A stretch of DNA of 64,000 nt, taken from contig JAQFVV010006510.1 of assembly GCA_028023455.1 (NCBI GenBank), forward strand, positions 62,001 to 126,000, in the 5' to 3' direction. Below are positions 1 through 12,447 of the stretch, in pieces (position 1 is the stretch's first letter; each line of letters starts with the position of its first letter). Made by a program: the position numbers and the translations under genes. A model generated the notes under the pieces. That model saw nothing but the letters and a program-made list of their open reading frames with translations, was not told where the DNA came from and ran no database searches. This DNA comes from Epiperipatus broadwayi. Taxonomy: Eukaryota > Onychophora > Udeonychophora > Euonychophora > Peripatidae.

Positions 1-600
1 ATCTCACTGTATACACATGTGATGTATTTATCTGTGGTTTCCTGCTTGCAAAGATGGACAATAGCATCAGTACACCAATTTCTTCAAGCTTTCTTTTGGT
101 AAGCTTGGTTTCTACCCCATCAGAAAAATATATAATTGCAGGCTTGTTGTCATCATCAGGTAAATGTACATAATTCATGTAAAATCTTGGTCTGAAGTTG
201 GTTTATTTCTGTCTAGGATTGTTCCAGGAAAGCACCATTTTTTTTTGATTTGATAAATTTTAGACAAGCAACTATCCTCTCTGTTTAAGGCTATGAATTA
301 CAGCACAAAGAAGTGGGTCATTTCCTCCAAGTGAATTCAAACTCCTGAGAAGGAAATATTAGTAGCTTCTAAATCTAATGTCCTGCCTTCAGCTGTATCA
401 ATTCATGGTAGCTATTCTGCCAACTCTCTGCTACAGCTAACAACATACTGCTCTCTTCAAAATCATTATCCAAAAAACATTGCAGTTGGCCTAGTTGGTC
501 ACTGCTTAAAATATTAAAAACTATTCTGACCAACTCTTACAAAACTGCAAGAAGAGCTGTTCTTTTCAAAATCACTATCCAGACAGACTGATATTTTTTA
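1..600 (-). pseudogene. Unrecognised protein-coding remnant at the window edge
   Basis: Reading the minus strand, a frame opens after a stop near 209 and runs off the left edge at position 1. It includes residues NYVHLPDDDNKP and KLTKRKLEEIGVLMLLSIF, a charged then hydrophobic composition that looks like real protein rather than translated AT-rich DNA. Farther upstream on the same strand (about 330-600), other frames give two imperfect copies of one motif, LDNDFEESSM..SWQNSY and LDSDFEKNSS..VGQNSF, suggesting an internal duplication. Base composition is less AT-rich than the adjacent 600-2380 stretch. I cannot assign a family. It could be a decayed transposase, or the short frame could be an exon (a CTTCAG acceptor-like site precedes it near 200). 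Stops and frame changes make a remnant more likely than an intact gene. Confidence 0.4.
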
Positions 601-2380
601 TCAGTCCCTTTTATAAAATTATCTAAGGTGATAACAGCAACTTGATTAAAAATAGAGTTTTTATTTTTATCTCACTAATCCCTTTGAAAACATATATATG
701 TTTTTACTTAGGGGATTTCTAACAGATAAAAATTTTGTTTAATTAATTAAAATTTCAAAAATACAATAGGGTGTTTTAAAATTTCAAAATCAGAGTAATA
801 ATTAATAATGAAGCAATATTTATATTTATTCAGACCTTTTTAAAATATTAATTTCATAATGAAATTTTACTTTAAACCCAGAGTTATTTAACCCTTTAAT
901 TATTATTATTTTATATTAGGAAATATAAAAAAAAATCTACAAAAAATTATGTCTGTGTTTATTTCTACTTTTCCTTTAATTTACATATACATATATTCAC
1001 ACACACTACATTTGTGTGTACTATGTAACCCAACTGGTTACATAGTATATATATATGTAACCCAACTGGTTACATTATATATATATATATATATATATAT
1101 GCAAAATAAGTAATAAAAGCCTTTATCCTGCTATGTAAAAAAATATTGACTTTTTCTATTTTTCAACCATACATTGATTCCCTCAATGAAGTTTTTTAGT
1201 TGTTCTTCAGGCAACTAATTTATGCTTCACCAATTTGTTGTAAAAATTAATTCTCTATTGTTGTTGTAAATATTTATGACTCACATCCTATCTTATTCTT
1301 TTGTAAATTTTGATTCTTGCACATCTTTAATCAATAATGCAATTTAAAATAAACATTCAGAATATTATCAAAGCTGACATCACTGTGGTAGATAGATTAA
1401 GTTTTACTTAAATCATTTTCCTCTATATTTCAGTGGTTAGATATTGCTAATTGTAATTACAATTTTATTAAGAAACTGTCTTTTCTTTCTGATTATATAT
1501 ATATATAAGATATTTGGGTACATCTGCCAATAAGAAATTATAATAAAAATATATACTAACATTTCAGCCATTCATACTGATTCAAATGCGTAATAAATAC
1601 TATAAAAATTGACAAGGTGCTGTAAACATTGACATATAATAATAAATTTTCTATTAATAGAAAACAGAAATAATAAATATCTAAAATTATTTAGATTAAT
1701 GAGTTTTTAAAAAAAATCTCCAAATAGAAGTTAATTTGCATGCATCATCATATTAGTTATACAATCTGGCTTATTAAAGATTCAATGACTTTTCTGACCT
1801 GACATTGTTGAGAATGTCCTATTTGGGAATTGTATCTTCATGTTAGAAAAGTTAGTCCTATGAACAGCATCTATAGAAAGGAGAGATAATAATGCTGATT
1901 GATGAGTTCTTTTTAACTTCATTAATATATTAATCTGTTTTAGCATTGAAGTAATGATATCTCATAGCTATATAAGAAACTTTATCAAAGCTAGATAAAA
2001 TTTCATAACTCCATGAGTTTTAAAAAGAGATTGAGTCTTTAGGCTTGGATAAAATGTTATCACTTTTTAAATAAGTAGTATATGCCATATTAAATATTGG
2101 ATACATGAGTACTAAACCTGCAACATAGGGGGGATAGAAGAGATAGGACCATTTCATATCCACAAACAATGTGTGATGTCATGATGATATATTGAAAAAA
2201 ATAGTTCTACAATAGTGATGTAACAGTTGATATCATATTGGACATTTTTATTTTTGGAGTGAAAATTTTTTTTATAGATCAATATTTATTAGCAGTTTTG
2301 GGCTTTAATTTCTTACTGTATAAAAATAAATCTACTACACATTTTGTTTTTTTGTTTTTGCACAAGAAAGATCCATGTAC
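601..2380. other. AT-rich spacer without recognisable genes
   Basis: No coding potential or transposon protein is seen on either strand. It holds two small hairpins at 1019-1075, a short (TA)n run at 1076-1100, and scattered homopolymer A and T runs. Confidence 0.6.
1019..1075. repeat. Duplicated small hairpin next to (TA)n
   Basis: Two hairpins lie in tandem. The first (1019-1047) has a 12-bp perfect stem, TACTATGTAACC with GGTTACATAGTA, around the loop CAACT. The second (1055-1075) keeps the inner 8 bp, ATGTAACC/GGTTACAT, with the same loop. They are separated by TATATAT and followed by (TA)n to about 1100. Confidence 0.7.
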
Positions 2381-3240
2381 ACGTTATTGGGTCATATCAG
2401 AAGAGGCAGATTGATACAACTGTGAACAGGCATATAAAGGTCTAATAGTGCTCTGTGTTTCAGGTTTAGTACTCAAGTACCATTGCAATAGTTTAGAATA
2501 TATCCAATATTGTCTATAGTTCCTTTTATATAAAGAATATAATCCCCACAATTTGTTTTCTTTTTCTTTTTCTTTTTCTTTTGATTGTTTAGAACTTGAA
2601 TTATTGATTGACATATACATGAACTGTAAGACATTTCTTACAAGGTTTATTTTATATTCAATATGTGATTCATTTGAAATATTAATTGTTTAATGAGAAG
2701 AGTTTTAGCTACAAAAATATTTGAACTAGATAATGATGTGATAAAAACTATAGATATTTGTCAATGTGTGTAGATTTTCTGAAAATTGGAAAAGGTAAAA
2801 TATTATTTTGTTTTTTGGTGAGAAGTATATCAAACAAAGGAAATTCCCCATTACTTTTTTTACTGTAAATTTAATATTAGGATGTATATTATTTATATGT
2901 GTAAAAAAATCATATAATTTGTCTTCACCGTGTTACCATATGATAAGTGTATTATCTATATATAGAAGCCAAATAAAGGTACTGATTCTAAAACACAGAT
3001 TTCTAAATATTCCATAAATAAATCAGCATGTTACTCCTGAGATTGGTGAGCCTATTGGAGTATCAAATGTCTGCCTATAATGTTGTCCATTATACACAAA
3101 ATAAGTATTTAACAGGCAATGTTTAATTAATTTAATAATGTGATGAGGTAAATTGCACCGTTTAGAAATGACATTTAATGCTTCATCAAGTGAAAAGTTT
3201 GTAAATAAGGAAATAACATCGAAGCTGATCATATCACTTG
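2380..3240 (-). pseudogene. Penelope-like element reverse transcriptase, decayed fragment
   Basis: Read on the minus strand, 3240-3030 gives the PLE-type palm block SFDVISLFTNFSLDEAL, then a CLLNTYFVYNGQHYRQ stretch and the IGSPISG motif. After a stop, the next segment (about 3010-2760) reads WLLYIDNTLIIW followed by HGEDKLYDFFTHINNIHPN and then RKSTHIDKYL with SHHYLVQ. This order (SLFTN, TYF.FNG, GSP.S, Y-D-DT, HPNI.FT, RK.THTD.YL, SHHP) is the signature of Penelope-family reverse transcriptases. The catalytic YVDDT box reads YIDNT, so the second aspartate is lost, and several stops and frame changes are present. It is a dead 5'-truncated copy. The ~318-bp repeats immediately upstream on its own strand (3310-4085) are probably its pseudo-LTRs. 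Confidence 0.85.
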
Positions 3241-3309
3241 TATTAATTTTTAATTTTTTTATTAGAAAAAACTTACACACACACACACATATATATTTAT
3301 ATATATATA

Positions 3310-4085
3310 TATATAAATATAAAGTTACTGTTAACACTAACTGAAATAATTATAGTAAATATACAAACCATTATACAATTACAAATAATGAGATATAGAT
3401 ATTTAAACAAAGGGCATTACTGGATATTTGTAATTGTATAATGGTTTGTATATTTTCTATAATTATTTCAGTTAGTGTTAACAGTAACGTTCTTTTCATT
3501 TATAGTTTGGGAGGAGTTTAAAGATTAAAATCTAATGTTTAGTTGGTCTTTAATAACTTTGTAAAACTTGTTAGTTTATTAGCAAAATTTAAGATCGTTT
3601 GCTTATTTAAAATTTCATGCTCTGTGTTTGAGTAGGTCTTATTTCAATATTTAACATCGTTTAGCATACAACCTTAAAGTGGTATCATTTTAAGGTTTGC
3701 TATTATTAAGATATAGATCTTTAAACAAATGGCGTTACTGGATATTTGTAATTGTATAATGGTTTGTATATTTTCTATAATTATTTCAGTTAGTGTTAAC
3801 AGTAACTTTCTTTTCATTTATAGTTTGGGAGGAGTTTAAAGATTAAAATCTAATGTTTAGTTTGTCTTTAATAACTTTGTAAAACTTGTTAGTTTATTAG
3901 CAAAATTTAAGATCGTTTGCTTATTTAAAATTTCATGCTCTGTGTTTGAGTAGGTCTGTATTTCAATATTTAACATCGTTTAGCATACAACCTTAAAGTG
4001 GTATCATTTTAAGGTTTGCTATTATTGAGATAGAGATCTTTAAACAAAGGGCGTTACTGGATATTTGTAATTGTATAATGGTTTG
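3310..4085 (-). repeat. ~318-bp tandem repeat array, probable PLE pseudo-LTRs
   Basis: The landmark GGATATTTGTAATTGTATAA recurs at 3422, 3740 and 4059, giving periods of 318 and 319 bp. Units also share the GTTAGTGTTAACAGTAAC and CATGCTCTGTGTTTGAGTAG blocks. The first piece (3312-3390) is in the opposite orientation, so 3312-3490 is a large inverted repeat. The array is bracketed by (TA)n at 3290-3315 and 4086-4101. It abuts a PLE reverse transcriptase remnant, and the same sequence follows a PLE C-terminus at 58.2 kb, so I infer that it is the terminal repeat of that family. I looked for a hammerhead core in it and found none. Confidence 0.75.
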
Positions 4086-4105
4086 TATATATATATATAT
4101 CATTA

Positions 4106-5915
4106 TCAACCATTATCAATCCACTGCAGGATGAAGGTTTCTCCAAGTTTAATCCACCTTCTCCGATCTTTAGCTTGTCTTCTCCACAACACCCCTGCAC
4201 ACTTTCTTATTTCATCCATCCATTTCACATGTGGTCTCTTTCTGGGTCTTTTACAATCTCTTGGAATTCAGTTTAAAATTTCAATTGTCCATCTATTATT
4301 ATCTCTTCTAACAATATGTCCAGCCCAACTCCACTTCAATCTTTTAATTTTTTCTATGAGGTCAGTAACACCTGTTTGTTCTCTTACCCATACATTGTGT
4401 TTATGATATCTTCTTGTTACCCCCAACATACATCTCTCCATACTTCTTTGAGTGGTCCGAAGTCTCTGAATTGCTCTTATATTAAGTGTCCAAGTCTCAG
4501 ATCCATAAGTAAGAACTGGTAAAACACATTTGTTAAAAACCTTCCTTTTCAAACACATAGGCATATTTCCTTTTAGTATCAAGTTATTTCTACCAAAAGC
4601 ACTCCAACCAAGTTTAATTCTATGATTAATTTCTTCCATTATGTTTCCATATGTATTAATAATCTGACCAAGGTATTTGTAACTGTTAACTTCTTCTAAT
4701 TCATCATAATCTATCTTTATTTTCATATTTTGAACAAATCGATTAAACATTACTTTAGTGTTTTTAACATTTATCTTTAGTCCTACTTTCATACTTTCCT
4801 CTGATAATTCCTGCAACATTTCCTGCAGATCTGAAGCATTATTTGCAAAAACAACTACATCATCTGCGAAATCTAAATGACTTAAATAATCACCATTTAC
4901 TTTCACTCCTTTAGTTTCCCATTTTAATCCACAAAATACTTCATGCAGCACTGCTGTAAAAAGTTTTGGAGATATGGAGTCACCTTGTCTTACACCTTTA
5001 TCAATGTTGACTTTCCCAGTGTCATTATGTAATCTAATTGTTGCTGTTGCATTTTTATAAATATTCTTTAAAATATGACAATATCCTGGATCTATACCTT
5101 GATGATCTAATGCTTTAATCACTGAAGAAATGTTTATAGAATCAAATGCCTTTTCATAATCTACAAATCCTAAGCATAATGGCAACTCATATTCATTTGT
5201 CCTTTCTATAACTTCTCTCAATATCTGGATATGATCTACTGTACTAAAACCACTTTTAAATCCGGCTTGTTCTCTTGGTTGGTGGAAATCCAATGTTCTC
5301 TGTAGACAAGTAGTAATTATCTTGGTAAAATTTTTATATAAAACTGATAAAAGGCTGATAGGTCTGTAATTTCTAATATCTTCTTTATCATCTTTTTTAA
5401 ATATTACTATTATTACTGCATTCTTCCAATCATCCGGTACATCTTTATCATTTAGACATTTGGTATATAACTTTGCTAAAAAATTTTCTATTTCTTCACC
5501 TGCTTCTTTTAATATATCAATTATAATTCCATCATTACCTGGAGCCTTTCCCTTCTTCATACATTTAATTGCATGTCTCACTTCTTCATTTAAAATTCTG
5601 GGCAATTTGGAAGATGTAATAGATATAGGAGGTACTTGTTCTTTATCACTATATAATTCTTGATAAAAATCTTCTACCAATTTCATTATGTCATCTCTCC
5701 TTTTAGTAATAATTCCATCTTTTTTTTCTTATTGCAGATATAAATTTCCTACCAATACCAAAATGTTGTTTTACATTCTTAAGACTTTTATTTTCTTCTA
5801 CAGCTTTCATTGCTAGTTCACAGTTATACTTTCTTATATCATTTTCAACTCCTTTCCGCACCATTTTACAAAATTTGAGATATTCTATTCTTTTTAATGC
5901 ATCATTTTTGTATAT
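4106..5915 (-). pseudogene. RTE reverse transcriptase domain
   Basis: It continues the endonuclease after a frameshift. From 5915 to about 5725 a linker reads as basic, helical sequence (LKRIEYLKFCKMV, then AMKAVEENKS). A T-run indel shifts the frame, and 5686-4271 is open for 472 codons. Motifs in order are KAPGNDGI, RNYRPISLL, QAGFKSGFSTVDHI, GFVDYEKAFDS (motif A Asp), GVRQGDSISPKLF (motif B), HLDFADDVVVFA (motif C, both Asp present), YKYLGQ and YGSETW. An in-frame stop at 4268-4270 is followed by the family's usual C-terminus (RDCKRPRKRPHVKW, then DRRRW), ending at a stop at 4106-4108. It copies RNA to DNA at a nick made by the attached endonuclease. Without its three lesions it would match full-length family members. 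Confidence 0.93.
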
Positions 5916-6938
5916 CTACATATTCCTTCTTTTCTTCATAAATTCTCTAGTCTCAGTAAAAATTTTATTGGTCAATTGCTGTTTCTTTCTACCAGCTATC
6001 TTTGTTGCAGTTTTCAAAAGTGTATCAGTTATTTTCATATTAATTTCATTCAAATCTGAATCATGTTCAAAATCTACTAATACTTGAAACCGATTTGTAA
6101 GTTCTAATTTAAATTCATTAGAATGTTTCTGAAGATTAGGAATATCAACTGTAAATATTGTTTTTCTTAATAATTTTTGTCTCTCTAGTTTTACATTAAC
6201 CCATATCTTACACATTACTAATCGATGATCACTTCCTGTGTTAAATTTATTATGAACATTACAATCTTGAAATATGTATTTCCTGTTAGTCAAAATATAA
6301 TCCAATTCTGCTGTACCTTCATTTGGATGCTTCCATGTCCATTTCCTTTTAACATTTTTCTCAAAAAAAGAATTCATAATATAAAGTTTTTCTTTTTCTG
6401 CAAACTCCACAAGTCTATGTCCTCTATCATTTCTATTACCATAATCAAAATTACCCACAGCACATTCATCTTTCATTTTTTTACCAATTCTAGCATTAAA
6501 GTCTCCCATAACAATTTTAAAATGGTGTTTACTCTGATCAAAAGCCTTTTGTACATCCATATAAAAATCTTCTACTACTTCATCACTATGAGAACTTGTT
6601 GGAGCATAAACCTGAATTATCTGCATTGGGTATCTGCTACCAAGTTGTATAACTAATCTTGCCACTCTGTCCGATACACCAACAATCTCCACAATATTGT
6701 TTTTCCACTTTTTATTTATAATGAATCCTACTCCACTTGTATTTCCAATATTTGTACCTTTATAATAGAGTATATGTCCACTTTTTAAATCAATTGTCTC
6801 TTCACATTTTCTTCTAACTTCACAAAGTCCAATAATGTTCCACTTAATATAAGAGAGTTCTTCTTCTAATTCTTGCAATCTTCCTTTACTTGAAAGTGAT
6901 CTGCAGTTGTAAGTACCTAAATAATAAGTCATCATCAA
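5916..6938 (-). pseudogene. RTE apurinic/apyrimidinic-like endonuclease domain
   Basis: This is the N-terminal part of the RTE polyprotein. It nicks target DNA to prime reverse transcription. The APE-fold motifs appear in order: GTYNCRSL (metal and substrate-binding Asn), GLCEVRR (catalytic Glu), VQVYAPTS-like IIQVYAPTSS, VMGDFNARIG (Asp and Asn), RNDRGHRLVEF, ELDYILTN, and GSDHRLV (catalytic Asp-His). All catalytic residues I can identify are present. The family is commonly annotated in animal genomes as craniofacial development protein 2-like, although these are transposon products. The frame stops after residue 340, at RRNM, and coding resumes in another frame as a K-rich linker leading to the reverse transcriptase, so this is a frameshift and not a natural end. 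Confidence 0.93.
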
Positions 6939-7389
6939 ATGGCAGCCTGGGTCTGCAATCAGTGGATTCTTAGCACCCTCTGCCTTTGGCCATCAACTGC
7001 TGCCTTGGTTGGTGACTTTACAGCCTCCTGGGAATAAGGGCCATGCTTTATTTTTGTCTGTCATAATTGTATATATGTATTGGGAAAATATTTATCATTT
7101 ACACAAACATTCATTCTGCCTTATCAGGCACTGAGAAGAAAGACCATGGTGTTTCTTGATCTTAAACTCAGAGCTAAAAAGCCAATAAACTCACCACGCT
7201 TAGCTAATGCGTGTTGGTGAGCAGCCCATCCATGTTCGTATACTATATGAATAATCACATAGTAATAACAGCTGCAATGACAAGAACGTATGGAGTGGAC
7301 ATTAGGAATTTGCCCTGCTTGGTTCCTTTAAGACCTCCAAGAGGAATCAAAGGGTCTCCTTTCAGTTAATAGCAAAACTCTTTTCTGCA

Positions 7390-7497
<108 letters not shown>

Positions 7498-8467
7498 TAA
7501 GATATTACAGTGCTATTAGATAATTTAATTACATTTAAATAGCTGCAACGATTTAATCTCGACCATTATATGGATATTGTATAGATACATTACTCGTTAA
7601 TTGTAAAATTACCTAAATATGTATACATCCATAATTTTCCCTATAAGGAAAAGATTTATTTATGTTTTAGTCAAATTATTCATCAACAACGTAACTCTGC
7701 ATTGGATTATCTGATTGTTCAGGTGAGGAGTGTTTGCAAAATTATTTATAATTTCTTACATCTTATTTGAACTGTTTTTATTACTGCAAAAAAAGTACAA
7801 TTGAAAAAAGAGCATCCATCATCTGTAGAATGTGAGAATGCCTTTAAGTATGATGTTAATATTATTTTATTTCCTTTCAAATGTTATAAACTGATATGTT
7901 TAATCAATAATTTAGCTTTTGTGAAAAAATACAGAATGACATATAAAATATTTGCATGACAATCAATTGTTTATTTATAACAAATATATTGTGCGCAGCA
8001 TTAAAGATAATGGATCTATAATTGTTAAGTCATTAGTTAAAAAGATCATAGCTAATTCTATCATGAAGATATTGATATAAACAAGGAATATAGTGTCACA
8101 TCTAGAAGAGTGCTTCTTAATTTTGAAATTGTAGTAGTCTTGGGAAGATTTTAATGGCAATGGAATGTTTTTTTTATGTTTTAAAAAGAAAAATATTTGG
8201 ATAAGATAGCTGTTAAGTATTTATAAGTGACGAAAGTTATAAGAACATTTGAAGTCTAATTGCAAAGCAATAAAATTTTTAGATTATAATTATCAAAAGA
8301 ACCTGCACTTTTAAAAGAAATGGTAAGTTGCATAAAATTGTTGTGCAAGGTCTTAGACTGATTCTTGTTTTGTAATTAGATGTTTATTATTTTTAAGTTA
8401 TTACATAAAAGATGTTCGTGTTAACATGATTTCGAATCACTGCATGTTTGAAATGCTTGCATTAAAG

Positions 8468-8471
<4 letters not shown>

Positions 8472-8555
<84 letters not shown>
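8472..8555. repeat. (AT)n microsatellite, ~84 bp
   Basis: Pure AT dinucleotide run in non-coding spacer. Confidence 0.97.
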
Positions 8556-8558
<3 letters not shown>

Positions 8559-9737
8559 ATAACCATATTAACTTTATTGCTTTAAATCTTATCATTTTAG
8601 CAGTGAAACCATTTAGTTAAGAAGGTTATTAAACTATATTTTTAGAAAAGAGTTTCAGTTTAACATATTTGTTGTAATGTGTACCAAGATGGTATGACCT
8701 ACTTGTTAACCAATAATAATTCACTGTTCTTCAAAATGTTTGTATTATCATTGACAATATGGTAAATTGATTTTTGAAATGCACAGTTGATTTGTAGACT
8801 AGAATAATTTTTTCATGCTCAGAATTTGACTTCAATACTGCTTGTTAATAAATATAATCAATATATTGCAAAAACAAAGCTGTTATTTAGCTTTTAAATG
8901 AACATCATAGTACCAAACCACACTGTAAATGTCAAGACTTTTAAAAAACTTATTGCAATGACATTTAATGATTAGAAATTATTAAGCAAATGCTAGATTA
9001 CAAAATCAGATTGAAAGTCATTCTAATCAGATGAAGATTTGTGAAAGATACTGTATAAATCTTAAAACACACTTTCCCAGATTCAGATATGAAAGGAAAA
9101 ATATTAACTTTACTGATGTTAGAATTAGAGAATTGGATGGAACTAAATGAAACTAAATTTCCAGTGATTTATCCACAGAGTTTGAGAAAAAAACATGCTT
9201 TCTTTATCAAGAAAACAAAAATTGAGTAATTGATTTTGAAATCTCATTATAATTTTATTAAAATCCTCTTTCATAATGTTGAGTGCATTGTTTAATATTG
9301 AAATATTTTTAAATAGTCCAAGACCATTGTTATTCTTCTTTTTTTTGATATGATAAGCCATAGTTATTAACCCAATAAAATTAACAAATTCAAAATTTCG
9401 ATTTACATTAATTAAAAAAAATACATGCTGAATAGTTTTATTGTTTAGAAGTATTTTTTTTAAAATTGTGTGGTGTCGTGTTTTAAAACAAAAAGGATTA
9501 ATCTGTTGAATTTTTTTGAAATTTTATCATATATATATATATATTGCTTTTCTTAAAATTTTAAATTTAAATTTAATTTTAATAAAAGATTATATATAGG
9601 ATTCAGGTGATTATTATTTTATATTGATTAGTGATTTATCATTATTTATTAGTATCTAATATAGCAAAGCTAAATTTTAAAATTCTTTTTAATCAAAAGA
9701 ATCACAAAAGTTTCAGCATGCTAATCAGAAATGCAGT

Positions 9738-9845
9738 ACATTGATGCAAACGTATATATATATAACAGCTAATTTTGAATATAAATAAATAACATTGATG
9801 CAAACGTATATATATATAACAGCTAATTTTGAATATAAATAAATA
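9738..9845. repeat. 54-bp tandem duplication containing (TA)n
   Basis: The unit begins ACATTGATGCAAACG, continues with (TA)n and AACAGCTAATTTTG, and is repeated head to tail with a 54-bp period (9738-9791 and 9792-9845). The copies look identical apart from the last bases, so the duplication is recent. Confidence 0.9.
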
Positions 9846-10229
9846 CCTATATTTTTTAGGTGTAAAATATTTTTCATCACGATTTTCATCGTGAAATTCA
9901 TTAGTGTACTAATTATCATCATGGACTTTGATATGTAAGATAAACAATTGCTCAGTGAAAATTTGTCAAATAAACCATACTATTTTTCATTAATTCTGGG
10001 AATGTCATGGCCGATCACAACATACGAACATACTCTTTTTAAAATGTGTTTATTTTATCATAGGAAATATTTAAGGTTATAACTAGCTGAATGTTTGAGC
10101 ATGACTGTTAAGTCATAATATTCAAGCCAATAGTATAGTCATAACACAAATTATGTAAAAATGTGTGTTAAGTATCCAATGAAATCACTTATCAAATTAG
10201 TGCTCACATTATATTAAGATAAGAATTCT

Positions 10230-10450
10230 TCAAACTTTTATGGATTTGCTTCAATCACCTCCAACTCTTCAGCCATCCCTAGAGTGGAGAGGATTGCTAT
10301 GTTAATATAAACTTAGCACTGATTGCATAATGATCAGGACCAACTGACTTGTACTGGTTTAGCACAAAATATGTATATTGGAGATCGTTAATATTTTTAG
10401 CATTATGTGGTCATGTATATCACTTGTATGGGATGGAGTTGATGACTAAA
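10230..10450 (+). repeat. Old relic of hammerhead repeat family C
   Basis: It matches the family at 54.4-55.6 kb in several blocks: CTCCAACTCTTCAGCCATCC, GGACCAACTGA, CTGGTTTAGCA and ATATGTATATTGG. The ribozyme region (10339-10383) keeps the stem-I partners ACCAA and TTGG and the AAAA/ATATGTAT stem-III block, but the core reads CTGACTT and AAAA, so it is inactive. Divergence is much higher than between the 54-55 kb copies. Confidence 0.6.
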
Positions 10451-11388
10451 GAAATCTTGAAAGTCTGGATTCAAATCTTCTCTAATTTACATTTTTATAC
10501 ATTCTGGCACATCTAGATATTAATGTATTTCTTGAAAACATATAACTCATGCTGTATTTTTTTTGACCATGATTTTTGCATGGTTGAAACAGTTAGAATT
10601 TATCCAGGATTAGATGCTCTGGAATATCTTAACTTTTGTTTTCACATAATTAATTTAAAGATAAAATTAAAACCTATTAGTTTTAATAATCACATTACAA
10701 TGTTTGAAAATTGTAGCTAAAATCATTCAAGGAAATATTTTAAGATCAGCAGAAAATAAATATGATTTGTATTATTATTGGGTTATATGGAGCAAACCAG
10801 AGTGAAGATTCATGCTTATAAATATTTAGTATAATGGAAATATTACTCCTGCAGCTTGAATTGTAATCCAAACAAATAATTTGAATGTTTTACATTGCTG
10901 AAAGCATTCAAAGTAAGAGTGGGAGGAGGTACAGTTTTGTTTTTATTGAGAGAATCATTTTTCCAAATATCTACATTTGAAAATTTCAGGTTTAATAATT
11001 TAAATAATCACTTTCCTTTTACAATTCCAATGTTTATTTTTATTATGAGCATAAAGTTATTCATAGGTTTTGATATGTATGCAACGTATTTTAACACAAC
11101 CTTAATTTTTGAATAATTGTTGGTGGAAAAAACTTTGCTAACATAGAGAATTTTTTAAAAATTGTTTACCATTATTAATGAAAACAGTGAAATAAAAAAA
11201 TCAGCCCCATTTGAAAAAAATTCTGCAGTTATACATATTTTTCAAAAAAGCTTGTAGTTTTAAGTACAAACAGAAGCCAATTCGGCTAGATTGTTTGTGT
11301 AATACAAGCTTCTCATGCACTTTTACCTATAATTATAGTAACTGAAACAGACAGACTTATTATATACCTGTGTCTCTATATGTAATAT
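10451..11388. other. AT-rich spacer, nothing recognised
   Basis: Short open frames exist, but they show no protein family features and are typical chance frames for this composition. Confidence 0.5.
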
Positions 11389-11790
11389 ATAGGGTATATG
11401 AGCACAGACTTCCACACGACCCACCACTCTCCACACTATCTCATAACACTAATACCCTTGAAATACATATTTCATGCTAAACCAGAAATCATCAGTTGGT
11501 CCAGATTACCATCTCTACACATATATGCTATAAGTGCTCAGATATATATTAAGATAGCCAATCCTCATACTTTAATGGGCAGACTTCAATCTGCTCCACA
11601 CTCCAACTCTTCAACCATCCATCCAATTGAAAACATGATGATGGAATGCTCAAAAGCCATCCTGAGACCAAGATTCTTGTCACACCCATGTTGACCTAAA
11701 GCCAATCTGACCCCTCAAGTGCAGGACATAATCCATTTAACACATATACAAGGAATGGGCAGACATCTCTACTATGTAATAACTGAAATA
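11389..11790 (-). repeat. Copy of hammerhead repeat family C (ribozyme broken)
   Basis: It shares long blocks with 54.45-55.64 kb: GGGTATATGAGCACAGACTT, ATAAGTGCTCAGATAT, CAACTCTTCAACCATCCATC and GGACATAATCCATTTAA. On the minus strand the core CTGATGA..GGTTTAGCAT..GAAA..TATGTAT is visible near 11465-11505. The segment that should supply the 3' half of stem I (TTGGTGATTA) is deleted, so this copy should not cleave. The left end meets TATATGTAATATATAG. An open frame of 98 codons crosses it on the plus strand, but I regard that as incidental. Confidence 0.8.
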
Positions 11791-12436
11791 ATTATAGTGT
11801 AATCTATTAAATGCATTTGATTTACTTACAGATGTATCCATATTTCTTTACAGAAAATGTATGTCTAATAAAGTGTATTTCATAATTAATCATCAATTAT
11901 CCAAAAAAAAATTAATATAACAAACCATCTGAGTTTATTTTATTGTTATCATTATTTTCAAATTTTGACCAATGTGTACTATTTGTACCAACACATGCAT
12001 TAATGAATTAATGTTACCAAAAAAGAATATTTTAATCGTATTGCTGTAATAATTTTATCCAGAAAGAAAGAAAATATTTTTTCTCTGAATTATCTGATTC
12101 TAATATTGGATAATATGCCCTAAAATAATGAGCTCATATGTGATTCTGAAAGATTAGTTTTAATACTATTAACCTTTTTTTAATACATCAAGGAATTCAA
12201 GAACATAAAATAATTTAGAGTTATATTACATCCAACATTATGCAATGTTTTTCCACTGGTTTATCTGCCTTTCTAAAAAGTCTTGTAGCAATGTCCCTGT
12301 TTAATAAACATATTTTCATTGAAAAAAACCCAGCTCTATATCAAACTTAAAAATTATGTCAGCTCTCTAATTACCAGTAGTGTTTCCTGTTCAAGTCCTG
12401 AAGACTTTGCATCAAGTAAAATTTAAACATTCAAAT
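11791..12436. other. AT-rich spacer, nothing recognised
   Basis: No coding or repeat signature is seen. Confidence 0.5.
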
Positions 12437-12447
12437 GTATTTATATT

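Noticed and set aside
3310-4085. Hammerhead ribozyme in the PLE-associated 318-bp unit
   Set aside because: AACTGAAAT..AGAAAATATAC on the minus strand resembles a core, but the CTGANGA string is not met and no stem I can be drawn.
8426-8620. Open frames encoding Tyr-Ile repeats (also at 32252-32491 and 15032-15286)
   Set aside because: They are translations of (AT)n microsatellites or AT palindromes with no other protein features.
11398-11694. 98-codon open frame inside family C
   Set aside because: Other copies of the same repeat carry stops and indels in this frame, so it is not conserved coding.
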